DNA of 43,145 nucleotides from a virus: IMG/VR virus record IMGVR_UViG_3300030333_002164, positions 9,918-53,062 of that record. The stretch is one strand, 5' to 3'. Below are positions 27,901 through 32,159 of this stretch, one piece after another (within the stretch, counting starts at the first letter, position 1; every line of letters starts with the position of its first letter). The position numbers and the translations under genes were made by a program. The notes under the pieces were generated by a model that was given only the letters and a program-made list of their open reading frames with translations, searched no databases and was not told the DNA's origin.

Positions 27901-30900
27901 TCTTGCTCAAGAATATTATTTTGAGCATCTTCATATAAGTTATCACCAAGGATATACCTCATCTTCTGAGGGTTTGAAAGGTGAGCATACTCACCACCAT
28001 ACTCATTATTATACCCTTCAAATACTGCTCCTTTAGCAGCGTCGAATGTTGATTGTGTTTGAAGGTTATAAGTCCATTGGAATACAGATGGTGTAAATGT
28101 AGCACCTTGACCAACAGAATTCAAATTAATAATTGTTGTTCCTTGTGTATATCCAATACCTTTGTTAATGATAGTAATACCAGTTACTCTACCAGCATTT
28201 TCACCATCAGTATCAATAGTTGCTCTTGCTACAGCACCAAAACCAATACCCTGAATAGTAACTTCAGGTGCAGTTGTATATCCAGAACCAGCAGAAATAA
28301 TAGCAATAGAAATAATTCTTCCATTATTAACAATTGCCTGAGCAACAGCACCAGTACCAGAACTCAACGTTACTGTTGGAGTTGATGTGTAAGATTCACC
28401 ACCATTTGATACTGTAATTTCTTTAATTGGACCTCTAACAGATGCAGTACCAGTTGCTCCTACTCCTCCTCCACCAACAATAGTAATTGAAGGTTGTGAA
28501 GTATATCCAGTACCACCAGTATTGATCAATATTCTTGATACAACACCTTTTGTAATAATAGCAGTTGCAGCAGCACCTGAACCGCCTCCACCAACAATAG
28601 AAACAAGTGGAGAAGTTGTGTACCCAGAACCCCCTGCAGTGACTGTGATCTCAGAGATAGAACCGTTAACAGTTACGTCAGCAGTTGCTCCTGTTCCACC
28701 ACCACCTGAAATAGTAATAGCAGGAGGAGATGCAGCATCATAACCAGAACCAGCATCAGTAATAGAGACTCCAGTTACAGCACCAAAAGTTTTGGTTAGT
28801 TTTGATTTATAAGACCATATAGAAACACCATTAACCCATGTACCAACAGGACCAGGAGTAATAGCATTTTTGGTCGAAATTGTGGTAGGATTTTTAGGGA
28901 ATCTATTTAATTTCCTCTGGTTTCCTGGTAAAAGTGCAGATCCAGGGAAAGGTCCGATTTCATAATTGGGGATACCCGTGGAAGCAACATAAGTGTAATT
29001 ATCATTAAAGAAAGTATTTTGAACATTAGTCGTATAAGGTCCAATAACGTTTAAAATAGCATTATTAATGGATTTACCTTTATTAAGGTCAATAGATACG
29101 AGAATATTACCCTGTGGAACAACAGTAGCAGGTTGAGGTAATTGATACTGAAAAACAGTATCACTATCTCTCGATGTAACCAAGAAAGTTCCGTTATAGA
29201 TGATTGGGTTAGCACCATAAATGGTAACTTGATCTCCAACTAACAAACCGTGAGGATTAGAACAAGTAATAGTAGCAGATTGGTCATTAACACCACCAAA
29301 AGTTACACTAGAAACTTGAATTAATTTTTTAACGTTATACAACCAAGTTGTTAATTCTGATCCAGTACCAGTACCACCAAGTTTAGAAACTGCTAATTTA
29401 TCACCAGGAAGGTAATAAGAACCAGTATCTGTTAATGTTGTTTGTTGAGCATCAACAATACCAACAATATTCATTACAACTTCTTGTAATGTACCTTTAT
29501 TAAGGTAAACTTTAAAGTTTGATTTTACTTCAGTAGCAGCATCCCAATCTTCAACAACACCATTATAAGAACGAGTACACTCAATAAACTGGTTTAATGA
29601 TTTCTCTTTATATTGAACAACTTCACTATCACCTATAATAAACTCACCGTTCCTTTCTGGCCAACCAATTGTAGAGTCAACCGTAATGATTGAGTCGGTT
29701 GTACTCAAAGGTTCAGCAAGATTTGTCTTATAAGGTACGGTAAACGTCCCATTAATAGTTTCTTCTGAAAGAATAAGTTCAAAAATTTCTACCTCAGAAG
29801 TTTTAATCGAAATATAATTTTCTACTAAAGCACTTGCTGCAGCAACATTAGGATCTGCAACATCAGCATCTTGTATTAATAATGCATCTTTAATATTTCT
29901 TGGATCACCACTAACTAAAGTAGCACGAAGAATAGTATCGATAGACCAAGTAGCATCAGAAGGTTTGATAATTTGGTCTTTTGGATAAGAAATACTTACA
30001 GTTTCACCATATAAGAGTTTAAACAAATAAGCAATACTAAAAGATGTACCCTTAGAAGAGTAGAAATCTTTAATTGTCTTAATTGATGTTCTTACATCAA
30101 TTTTAGTATAATCTAGTTCAGGAACATCTGGTAAAAACTGTTCTGTATACTTATCAAGTAATCTCTTAACAAAAAGGGCATCAAGACATTTAACAGGTGT
30201 ATTTACTATTGCAGATGCAGCAGTAGTATTATTTGAGAATACTGCATTACCATCTTCAGTATATGAAGTGATACCACTTGCTGCTCTAGCACATCCTTCA
30301 AATTGTGCTTTACTATATCCAGTACCAGACTGATTTACTGTAAATCCAGTAATTTCATTTAAACCAATCTCAGCAGATGCTTTTGCTGAAGGAGGATCTT
30401 GAATAACAACTTTTGGAGGATTAGATGCACTATATCCCGTTCCAAAAGAACTAATATTGATATCAATAATCTTACCGTTGAAAATAGATGCTGATGCTAC
30501 TGCTCCACTTCCACCAATATAAGTTCCTTGGTCATTTACTCTTTCATCAACAATATAAACAGAAGGTATATCATCATACCCACTTCCACCACTTAAAAGT
30601 TCGATATTAATTACTCGTCCATCACCATCAACTTGAGTTTCTAAAACTTGAGCACCAACTGGGTCAATAATAGCAATTCTTGGTGTAACTTCGTATCCTT
30701 GTCCAGGATTAGCAATAGTAATGCCAGTAACTTGACCATCTGTTAAGACTGCTCGTAATGCTGCCTTAATTCCATTAGTACCAGTAGGTTCATCAATATA
30801 AACTTCTGGAATGGTAGTATATCCAAATCCTTGTGCAGTAATGGGAATTGTGCCTGTGACTTGTCCATTAGTAATGGTAGGAGTGCCTAATGTAGCACCT

Positions 30901-32153
30901 CCAGGCTGCCTAAAAGTAAGTCTAGGTGTGAATGTATATCCACTACCAGAATTAGTGATTTCCAGTCCAGTTACAGCACCATCAGTAACCGTAGCTGTAA
31001 GGGTTGCTTGACTAGATCCTGCTTTTGTTGGACTTTCTACTTGAACAACTGGTGGGTTTGTAGAACTATAACCTTTACCACCATCTAATAGAGAAACAGA
31101 CTTAAGACCATTAACCAAAGCAGTAGCAGCACCACCAGAACCTTCTGTAGAACTAATAGAAACTTTAGGTGGATATTCAAATCTATAATCTGAACCTGTT
31201 GTACTAGTATTAATGTCAGTTAAATTACCATTATCATCAACACGAGCATAACCAATTGCACCAGCACCAAAAGAAGGGACTGGTGCTTCAATAGCATATA
31301 AAGATAGGAATCTACCGTTTAATGGAGCATCTCTGAAGATGAATTGATCTCCATCAACCCAAAAATCAACTTTTGGTGTTAAAATACGCTTATCGTAGAT
31401 TGCAATTACATATTCATCAACAATTGGTTCATATTGAGCACCATTTCTAGTAATGGAGAACTGTTTTTTACCATCTCCAAAAGAATTAGAAAGATTATCA
31501 ATACCAACAATAGTATTTTCAATAAAACCGCTTAAAAATGTAATATATGTCTCAGAAGCATTATCAGCAGGTATTTTTGTTCTAGGAGCAGTTGTAAATA
31601 CAATATTTGTCCCATCTACAGTATAATCAATATTAGGAACCTGTAATTCACCATATACACTAACAATTAGGTGTTGTGCCGATACAGGAGCAATAGGATT
31701 CTCTTGTGATGTAAGTGCAAACCTTACTGTACTACCATCAAAAGAGTTTATGGGACTAGCAAGACCAGTCCACTTTAATTTTACCTGTTCATAAGAAATA
31801 CCTGGACTTAACGCAATACTAGGAGCAGCAGTTGTTTTCTCATAGTAAATTACTTCATCGCCAATAAGAATACTACCATTCTCAGTTAAAAAATCATCAA
31901 CAGACTCTACAACAATCTTATCATCAGTAACACTAACCGCTTCTACAACTTTCGAGGCACCATCAAGAATTCCAATATCTAATTTATCGATATCCAGATA
32001 TTGAAGAAAATTATTAACAATATTCTGTCCTAAACCTTGTTTTTCCTGAGATTTATAGTAATATTCAATAAATTTATTGAATAATGGATACTCTGACCCT
32101 ATAAAATCAGGGGTTTGGGAAGAAACCGCCTGTGAGACCTTATTGATATTCAT
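6999..32153 (-). CDS. Giant gp7-like baseplate/fibre protein (8,384 aa)
   Basis: One uninterrupted frame, 6 bases after gp6, in the slot of T4 gene 7. Three blocks resemble the end of T4 gp7 (about 1,030 aa): YPLFNKFIEYYYKSQEKQGL (residue 22 on), DFYSSKGTSFSIAYLFKLLY (about 695; T4 FYSTKG...YKFLFKVLY), and YYYQDFSYAVKS...WKE...VHPASFKVFGE (about 3530-3570; T4 YYV.KI.S...WK...VHPVGF). Between and after them: GSGYT repeats at about 300-625, 1120-1350 and 3260-3325; a YHYH domain ([11 protein letters not shown]) at about 1420-1560; probable beta-propeller at 1820-2200; LamG-like domains at about 2210-2430 and 4120-4365; a YPR repeat array at 4370-6840; helical C..D/GGN repeats at about 4465-4530 and 6930-7310; a jelly-roll-like domain at 7420-7640; NGxxQ...P modules and a last GGSGYT at the C-terminus. 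It probably anchors in the wedge and projects outward. Function of the expansion is inferred. Confidence 0.85.
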   Translation of the reverse strand: MNINKVSQAVSSQTPDFIGSEYPLFNKFIEYYYKSQEKQGLGQNIVNNFLQYLDIDKLDIGILDGASKVVEAVSVTDDKIVVESVDDFLTENGSILIGDEVIYYEKTTAAPSIALSPGISYEQVKLKWTGLASPINSFDGSTVRFALTSQENPIAPVSAQHLIVSVYGELQVPNIDYTVDGTNIVFTTAPRTKIPADNASETYITFLSGFIENTIVGIDNLSNSFGDGKKQFSITRNGAQYEPIVDEYVIAIYDKRILTPKVDFWVDGDQFIFRDAPLNGRFLSLYAIEAPVPSFGAGAIGYARVDDNGNLTDINTSTTGSDYRFEYPPKVSISSTEGSGGAATALVNGLKSVSLLDGGKGYSSTNPPVVQVESPTKAGSSQATLTATVTDGAVTGLEITNSGSGYTFTPRLTFRQPGGATLGTPTITNGQVTGTIPITAQGFGYTTIPEVYIDEPTGTNGIKAALRAVLTDGQVTGITIANPGQGYEVTPRIAIIDPVGAQVLETQVDGDGRVINIELLSGGSGYDDIPSVYIVDERVNDQGTYIGGSGAVASASIFNGKIIDINISSFGTGYSASNPPKVVIQDPPSAKASAEIGLNEITGFTVNQSGTGYSKAQFEGCARAASGITSYTEDGNAVFSNNTTAASAIVNTPVKCLDALFVKRLLDKYTEQFLPDVPELDYTKIDVRTSIKTIKDFYSSKGTSFSIAYLFKLLYGETVSISYPKDQIIKPSDATWSIDTILRATLVSGDPRNIKDALLIQDADVADPNVAAASALVENYISIKTSEVEIFELILSEETINGTFTVPYKTNLAEPLSTTDSIITVDSTIGWPERNGEFIIGDSEVVQYKEKSLNQFIECTRSYNGVVEDWDAATEVKSNFKVYLNKGTLQEVVMNIVGIVDAQQTTLTDTGSYYLPGDKLAVSKLGGTGTGSELTTWLYNVKKLIQVSSVTFGGVNDQSATITCSNPHGLLVGDQVTIYGANPIIYNGTFLVTSRDSDTVFQYQLPQPATVVPQGNILVSIDLNKGKSINNAILNVIGPYTTNVQNTFFNDNYTYVASTGIPNYEIGPFPGSALLPGNQRKLNRFPKNPTTISTKNAITPGPVGTWVNGVSIWSYKSKLTKTFGAVTGVSITDAGSGYDAASPPAITISGGGGTGATADVTVNGSISEITVTAGGSGYTTSPLVSIVGGGGSGAAATAIITKGVVSRILINTGGTGYTSQPSITIVGGGGVGATGTASVRGPIKEITVSNGGESYTSTPTVTLSSGTGAVAQAIVNNGRIISIAIISAGSGYTTAPEVTIQGIGFGAVARATIDTDGENAGRVTGITIINKGIGYTQGTTIINLNSVGQGATFTPSVFQWTYNLQTQSTFDAAKGAVFEGYNNEYGGEYAHLSNPQKMRYILGDNLYEDAQNNILEQEDQLVHSPIIGWAFDGNPIYGPYGYSDPTNQASAVTRLNSSYRVKPALVYDVTTNPYPVRSAGPLLTEEPAGNFVEDYEYTFGLGDLDQYNGRFCKTPEYSAGRYCYFVTIDATEAGNPVFPYVLGPSFNSVVDTWNLSADAVQQNIPTGVVRYRDPYENVDIDVTRVPNASTNALTTEDGDIILFEVEDTNRDGVIDADETANPAQLFEESPLQLFDYFPKVKFDSKVDIEVETTTKFEDASVTGFTVENPGKNYQVNDRLVFDNTDTDGTGVSARVSRIKGETVSTYGFENIGGSNFGVLKTSVPHNLIAGDSVFIDYTPIMTNTNKTFVVRQFRGIEEITINQTGSGYNTDIPPTITIDGVGTQGDLQAVVTSVGSIDTVNILNSGSGYTTNPRVILSHPQVFKKADYYVSKIENNNYVRVNDIYINTNKEVFTCGVTKKTNGNEVAFVSKLSATGVKEWEKTLESSDGQNYTEFQKIEVDGDNIWVVGINKPNSTLLAAYNPDIILCKYVQAANGLSATLSFQRAYAGISGATRADNVTAIKKYSDTRFIIGGYTNTNSSSPYDAYIASIDTAGSFSVKRKLASPSSSEKVTDIVIDGTDVYFSMETAADTNASDINVAFGKASIGTSVITIEFIKEYSNSLYSLIDSSLCIDEFKEVYLVATCRLKSNATDKDSFWIGKVKTDGDLIWNYRYVAPGRDIQMASSCAIDIFGDLNVAYTRTNNTNQHKTVGTVKLGYDGIIKNHTINEFDKNNIEGISVRTLEVDTSGDVHVFGQTSWNRNEFIFNFDGGEQVDTTGHYTLTSVGGSSAITYADNVAKILGYQPAGSNSTWENSYLKVAGTDLGTKLAGDWTIEFFIFKNAAESQTLSQDVQTLIGIGGAQDATGGLWLGYSSGTGGNGKLQLAITNSSTALNSATPTESTQTTMFADNSWQVIGLSKSGNDFKAYVNGIQVISGTLAGTSLGSKDLYFGNQIGWGSGATDFAKAKQGQYYIDHLRLRNRAVVPTVPTDIATLPPVATYAFTYDWTDDAWFTTNLNRYDYIDYVAWGLKVDKNADATRLGDKGLQTNTQIGFKRTAVTPVTGSVLTIANVGYALGEAGFQSLDFDDTTTTMSQDTQTLTYTNDIWGSRTATVPSPGSQKLSVNAVVKDRYYFKVTNTVKIDNVQELTINQAFNFTVGTKLVLNNDSGSFVNSGYIIRKDTVNNKIYLAVNNNAWSNDLNTGQLITEQFNEQSTYKIVGPIPADINEIVGYTFAQVDNTTPGTFDIDLDDYDLDGTVADIPATLSSLTAAGTGYANTGDNVATTTNGSGTGLTVDFTASGGNVSSVSIDTPGSGYKIGDVVTITTGGANATFTIATCTGDLDSFAKFKPYSDDDYSVRIDEVAGGSAYIVGSVITINSGDITFNASYSTAQITGLTGVLKISLITTLKKILQVTAVANSNEVYVITGTNHYLSAGEMIYVDGNPSQTVDSVVYDEYDGAFPIDTVVSPLEFTYKLPQAAITEPATTAANVNIFVKSPVLKMYYGHQYLFDLSHSSLLGGNLSFSKDNLYKLEYSFNSIERVGTPGVTGEGQPNPTVKLKVDDTVVTNISYYFDPSRTGSDSPVIPGSYLDVVDSPYKGTFAISSTAGETITKGPDIFKFPLLNEPEGDAQVSTASYSTSSVKAVGAINNIRIVNPGGFYTKLPIVTNIVSTRIIERVAINSPGTEYAVGQYNAVPIAGDGEGGLVAITVADGQDDEGVTIPGQIQKVEVTSPGKGYTTATIDVEAIPGILGAGLTGSGAELEVVIPSAGSQASIFTKGDKVGKIKKLKNNNFGYDYPHDYTLRPEITFPLNCQLTSTSILSSITVTNPGSGYSLAPAVVITGGGGSGAIAEASIKNGRLDTIIVKDPGAGYSSTPTVSLRSSFNYVVNLDLGLLQFAYPHGIVNGSEVTLNVVDTGDGAEYPLAAGATGRLNSTTTYYAISGSANSLEDDQLKLAITASNAALGDALSFVNAGTGRQQVLTESFGGAAEANVITSTFLEGELVYQGDSLDVATATGYVSTNSGWQIGPRILKVVDYTGDFASGQKITGVISKSSGIISDLKVARGVLEIGSITKTTGQFIDDVGKPSEIIQKIQDSYYYQDFSYAVKSAVSISDWKEILIKNVHPASFKVFGELNLNEYGQIPNKETFFQLTKSVELAQEAVVPNIQNFALVEPIYSEFNNTEVLFRQKRLTSSENILTSVVQRVDDISNLFDGERIAFPLTVDGNNVVANANQLMIVLNGVVQNPETAFNIQQDSIVFSEPPQPPASVKYANITINQIQTVKLTFNNISGIFPSVGNQLVGSSSAAKLTVTSVVGNDIFGYITDNTFIIGELVNVSATGFSATLLTQTDVTNIGLFVFGENVTNLEGNTAKVEQINLQRGQETPLAKLRYSVGTSTAEIEVVPVTGDEAALPANTFVPTKKYQFGSEIFLVNTVTDNSNSTTLGVTRAQDGTAAVAQLQGTPVYGTEILVTNALTLSKTAGTYQSTPGLFDIQLNDVIIGAASGVVAQVTTTSAYQDPTTNEFIGQVNISEGSSFFGLLFNRITSTSYPNVVLDDISKSQISIVDYTDNATSFDQSFPANEQINNFILPYDNAVGTFSEGENIRNYKIEYGNNSGDFTATENARVRKLSFTDKQGDGFFNTGQVIRTRDTKAEVIGYNQARSIVYLGKIGRTQANGQDYFDFKFTGNAQLDTAQKKYGTTSLLLDGANDFVRNTANQSEIAFGAGALTVELYVRPTAAALSGTATIIDTRAAGATEVAIRLYLQAGQIRWNVNGSDLVNSGATTLSADTWYNITYVRSSTTGKIYLDGVEVGTGTDSSTYVAKPITIGADYANTNGFTGHIDELRISNTNRYNAAFTPIVGIFQGDANTKVLVHFDGVDGQTFTQDWSGAEGFTNGEFFNNDAIASSSRFAGVHTYDGGTSSNALTFNDASQKDVTAATYNHVTGDLELTIGSHSYTTSNTVTIGANKLSFTCALDNNATSHTYPRATDPAYLTALAISAVTSTTITVNVGAAGSPRGFTGNTQRYYNAADLIIANKDFIAKETVYLVNQKFPNFTTINGDANCEDDVRDILDALVADLRNGGNNKIWDATALYIDRTDTNNIKLNHVETEINETIWAYGKANEIVEYIATNSLWDIQGDHGLLQKTDTTITDSSNPTYTQLTPTGAEYTASTGELKMTVNGHGLVGPTSLTATGATYTASTGVLVVTSNNHNLANGDKVQLEDNSLTFTCSMDGNKTEHTYPRSSDQASTGWLTVSNSQTNTFEINVGKSPLIVYNPTSATYDGTTGHLKMQIGDHILTPKTNIRMAKESLSFKCSMDGLQSIKKYPRSVDPIYDQSIPILYDGELHTATGASYVPTTGKMTITCGRGLTPTDVSYLATVGVMKVTVPNHGLVNGDSVRIADNALTFTCGMDDHYSEHSYPRTTDPKSGLSIAVANVTENTFDINVGTSPIVSLTPNSGSYDPTTGMMTLGFPTNHNLSAGTSIRLKKESLKFSCAFGGASGDAAIKAYPRTTDPFYSTSLLIESVTNTTITVQVLTTVPSTNTDAHTFVSAETGAVTTGGDYVHKFVRAVTNGITTPKHGFANKDRIKITDGSLVFDCALDGNSTEHSYPRSTDPYSGRWLSISNVTDLTFDVNVGISPDTSLHTFKSAAPNGIVKRDGSITLDIGKSPQIGYDVTTATYDAATGDMVLTVSGSHNLTTAGALQIADNGLSFTCTMDGNATTHSYPRLTDPARKNALKIKAVGTSNLTAAAGTTYNPTTGILSITSNNHNLSAATTKSVTDAQYNPGNGNLILTSAAHGFVNGDRVRIADNSLTFTCGKDNHGSTHTYPRSTDPASDAWLFVQNVSTNKFTVNIGKSQDLSDHRFISATASNIQKAEDAVKFDNESLRFTCAKDSNSTNHDYPRATDPVANQWIPVISKTTNTFDVFVGRANDDSAGAHTFVSAVSNGIKKQTGTVTVNVGITPTITHNPSAVTYTPTTGDMLMTIGTHYLRGGSTYTASNATYDAADGLLEVTVANHGFSVGDRVKFAPDSLTFTCTMDGNTSQKTYPRTTDPSYNKYLAITKVTDNTFTVNVGTSPIVNYNVSAATYDPTSGDLQMTIGSHSFDIGDSIKLADNSLTFTCDYNGDGNTTNKTYPRSTGASTTGNNGADYAYNTALPITAKTATQITVNVNGGQGAITDTTAHNFVSATAGAVITGGDYVHTFVQASTDGITRAGDSIRLSKESLTFTCDYNGDGNTTNKFYPRSSGSNYPGGADPTYNTSTPIQSVGSTNHTVTAATYAPTTGVMTLTVNGHNFNSSTNHTVTGATFNTTTSILRLTIAGHGFQEGDRVKLNDGSLTFTCALDGGATNHAYPRSTDPISGKWLPISNVNTNSFEVNVGNYFFGQSAISNASAHTFQSATTNGLIKANDAVKLDPESITFTCAKDGNASDHQYPRRTDPSFQEWLPISNITQNTFDVNVGRSSDTSAHTFKSAYANGLKRQTGVITVNVGISSDTTTHNWVAPTKLTPTDAAYNPTTGVMTITVNGHGMENGEQIKIDDGAIKLSCAFGGASGTAAQKDYPRSTDYASGRWLTISNVATNTFDVNVLETAPSTNTDAHSFVSAVANSITRGIIRAGGVYTHTFVSAKKNALVTGGSYQHEFIAGTNAYTPSTAGYVPATGVLTLTIKNHGFENGDAIKITPNSLTFYCATGGSGQPKTYPRALGTGANAGTPDPAYDNYLIVSNVTTDTFTVNVGTSTDTTTHTFVSATSNCVTRAIIHTGGDYTHTFVSAVANGIKKQGSAISLAADALRFTCDIDDNATNHDYPRATDPAANSALAITKYDTNTFTVNVGKFIPGTGNTFDKYKEFTPTSATYDPANGNLVIKIPSHGLAVNDKILIDEESLGFTCTMDNGQSTKYYPRANHDTRAANRELTITAVDTAESTAPEDQTITVNVGAAGTNVQFTPTGATYDAETGEMTLTIGQHGIREGSSITIANSGLKFTCGMDGNSSQKDYPRATDPYGGTKSIPVTDVGYTSKTATGAVYTPATGVMVITSASHGFSNGDYIQIVDESLTMRCAFDGTTTDHAYPRKGFDFPSGRWLEVSNVATDTFQVNVGISSDTSTHTFKSAKENGIRKQTGIITVNVGASPVKGFDVQGATYNPTSGDMVLTIGNHGLTTGTNIKLAKESLIFTCDYNGDGNTTQKKYPRSSSDYVYNIPVAITATSSTTITVNVNGGQGAITDTTVHNFVGTVNQYTPTGIAYNPSTGVMTVTVAGHGMVNGEHIKIADNSLTFTCAHDNYATNHTYPRVTDPVSNKWIPISNVQTNTFDIQVLDVIPSTNITAHNFISATTNAITRAVVQTGGDYAHTWISSVTNCVSYSPNTTHTFASADYGCVKKVLDRHTWVSSVTNGVTVLDYTTADCTDVQSTAKNLMSILTDTLTAANAAVPTDYLGSLRKNEPAYEFLGGKVDTYFEVPFPVSYHDAGTDVIYANQIDETTLDRFRDAADLLRANAGPITDKASYDMLQRYPDLALEMPRNSDGSGNGTLQCKTDLALILQEFIKDIEVGGNFNTINVAKFYLGVNDELQHIRLQVFQSVYAHERLGVYMKEAITGDLTYDNTDDIIVGDWGITNDAGGCANVKTAIDNLITAVNDLIAPTSLDYATAADRLYFNRKYIAEEITGLTTAEFTYPLNNVNYSAFNYPDGANGEATCQRDLRLIILGIISDLQTGGNNSTISAIEKYLDTQGQIDQVETELLATLYSIEQLKIMCQRAAKNLLYDLNSGQSDPNYAALYTTQTAYRDTITPTNIQLVVDRIGVLVDTAVNMLSPGGDIARGASKNILYNNNYYKEEITTIVNTQFGAGSWTYNAFIEELVLDLVHDIITTDVTDSAVAYNVTIHDVVGTFTEGELVLSDNGGTAKVLEFNPENNFLVIGNFTGLPWGIADRIEGYTSNAQAIVSTAGVSGAYVWYNTPGNVKTLATARSITSNITGQISGENLYTNPEKHTINWVGTELVITDDVIASPDSTMTAEKLAATSTTGLHTLYRNYNLTAYDTFDDENIKWDDTTNKFDEGAVTIDNDTQQFTFSVFVKAEEYTSIRLKITLDDSTAAEQNIFFDLNLSNGTTGSVFTPENGMTADAFGAVPYGNGWYRAYITTTFSFGFTEMRTKVQVNNATGQQSYAGNGTDGLYVWGSKLNKNVLDPYTSGISKVFYADDEYNIKTYALNLLEEYTIKSLDNTLTSPSTNASFYKFFDSVKAGQYDTNSISRIIRYLLGIIRKQLAVDTTYTTITTNTNITIPTKTYGTRSIPTGVGGGLSSADFMYGLQSNNYAEVESVNLNEGKIAKIFQRFRIDGDITDGPFTMNENVSKQGNGSITGKVYGFWEDENYKYLDVEITAGPWAITDTIVGATNSTTAQISAIEDRMQIIDLTGGFTNDIPFRGYTSGATGLPTGFLKAEAAILDNTGGTLTVDTETLLGTFETTAVVYPSESRKYLDVIKYAGLDVSVGDQIASVGNIRLGLTIISGLNSFTVGNRLYKITGGVQDLNTYAIISEVDIANNYVYVVEYQGTLTNGDTVGDYGNTSFPVGYATIATKVTTAGAAAARVQDIRTIGVNKRLYLSGVAGSFDIKDGVIGPDGYKSVISAQVDLKARVKRSFKGFDGTTTSFKLTQQNGTQYLPDPEGHLMVFVNGILQPPGASNAYTAFSDTIQFTEAPDLGASFTGFYVGKLRQLDDISFEFDSLRQSFNLKRNEVFYSLTLTDGVQSSTIRPENNIIVSLNGVIQEPGVGFEIVGSRIIFSEIPRVGSTFVAFSYVGSEADVDAAEVVPPVEPGDFIAIQGETSDREVAVIESSNSLITFDYLGSVFGQDAKAQAVITSGFLKDVQITSGGSGYTSRPTVRIDSISGFEGQIRALVGVAGVELSNPGSGYKNPEIAVETVVPDDWTAPDLSLYGEELVDPEVL
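7030..7220 (-). repeat. C-terminal GGSGYT modules of the giant protein
   Basis: Two modules, ITSGGSGYTSRPTVRI and LSNPGSGYKNPEI, close the giant protein. They match the internal arrays and the copies in neighbouring proteins. Confidence 0.6.
11640..19050 (-). repeat. Array of about 22 YPR repeats in the giant protein
   Basis: This coding stretch encodes roughly 2,470 residues of degenerate tandem repeats with a mean period near 110 aa. A unit reads: Y.P.TG.M.LTI..HG (often NHGL or GHGM), then GD.I.I, then SL.FTC, then YPR.TDP, then L.I..VT.NTF.VNVG, then HTF.SA..NGI. I counted 22 Tyr-Pro-Arg signatures, nearly all preceded by a single Cys in FTC or FSC. Some units are shortened, and the array is interrupted near 18400-18760 by a helical segment. 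Such arrays suit a long fibre or whisker with beta-rich domains. Confidence 0.8.
22190..22370 (-). repeat. GSGYT module pair in the giant protein
   Basis: Two modules with VTNPGSGYSLAPAVVITGGG and VKDPGAGYSSTPTVSLRS, of the same type as the larger arrays near the N-terminus. Confidence 0.6.
28100..28790 (-). repeat. GSGYT array, second block of the giant protein
   Basis: About seven consecutive modules of 30-40 aa. The common unit is I.I...G.GYT..P.V.I.GGGG.GA.A.A.V..G.V. Examples are DAGSGYDAASPPAITI, AGGSGYTTSPLVSIVGGGG and NTGGTGYTSQPSITIVGGGG. The regular strand-turn-strand pattern suggests a beta-solenoid or stacked beta-hairpins. Confidence 0.7.
30290..31250 (-). repeat. GSGYT array, first block of the giant protein
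   Basis: About eight modules, including LDGGKGYSSTNPPVVQV, NSGSGYTFTPRLTF, NPGQGYEVTPRIAI, SGGSGYDDIPSVYI and SFGTGYSASNPPKVVI. The block lies between the N-terminal gp7-like block and the FYSSKG block, so it splits the gp7-like region. Confidence 0.7.
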
Positions 32154-32159
32154 CTAACT

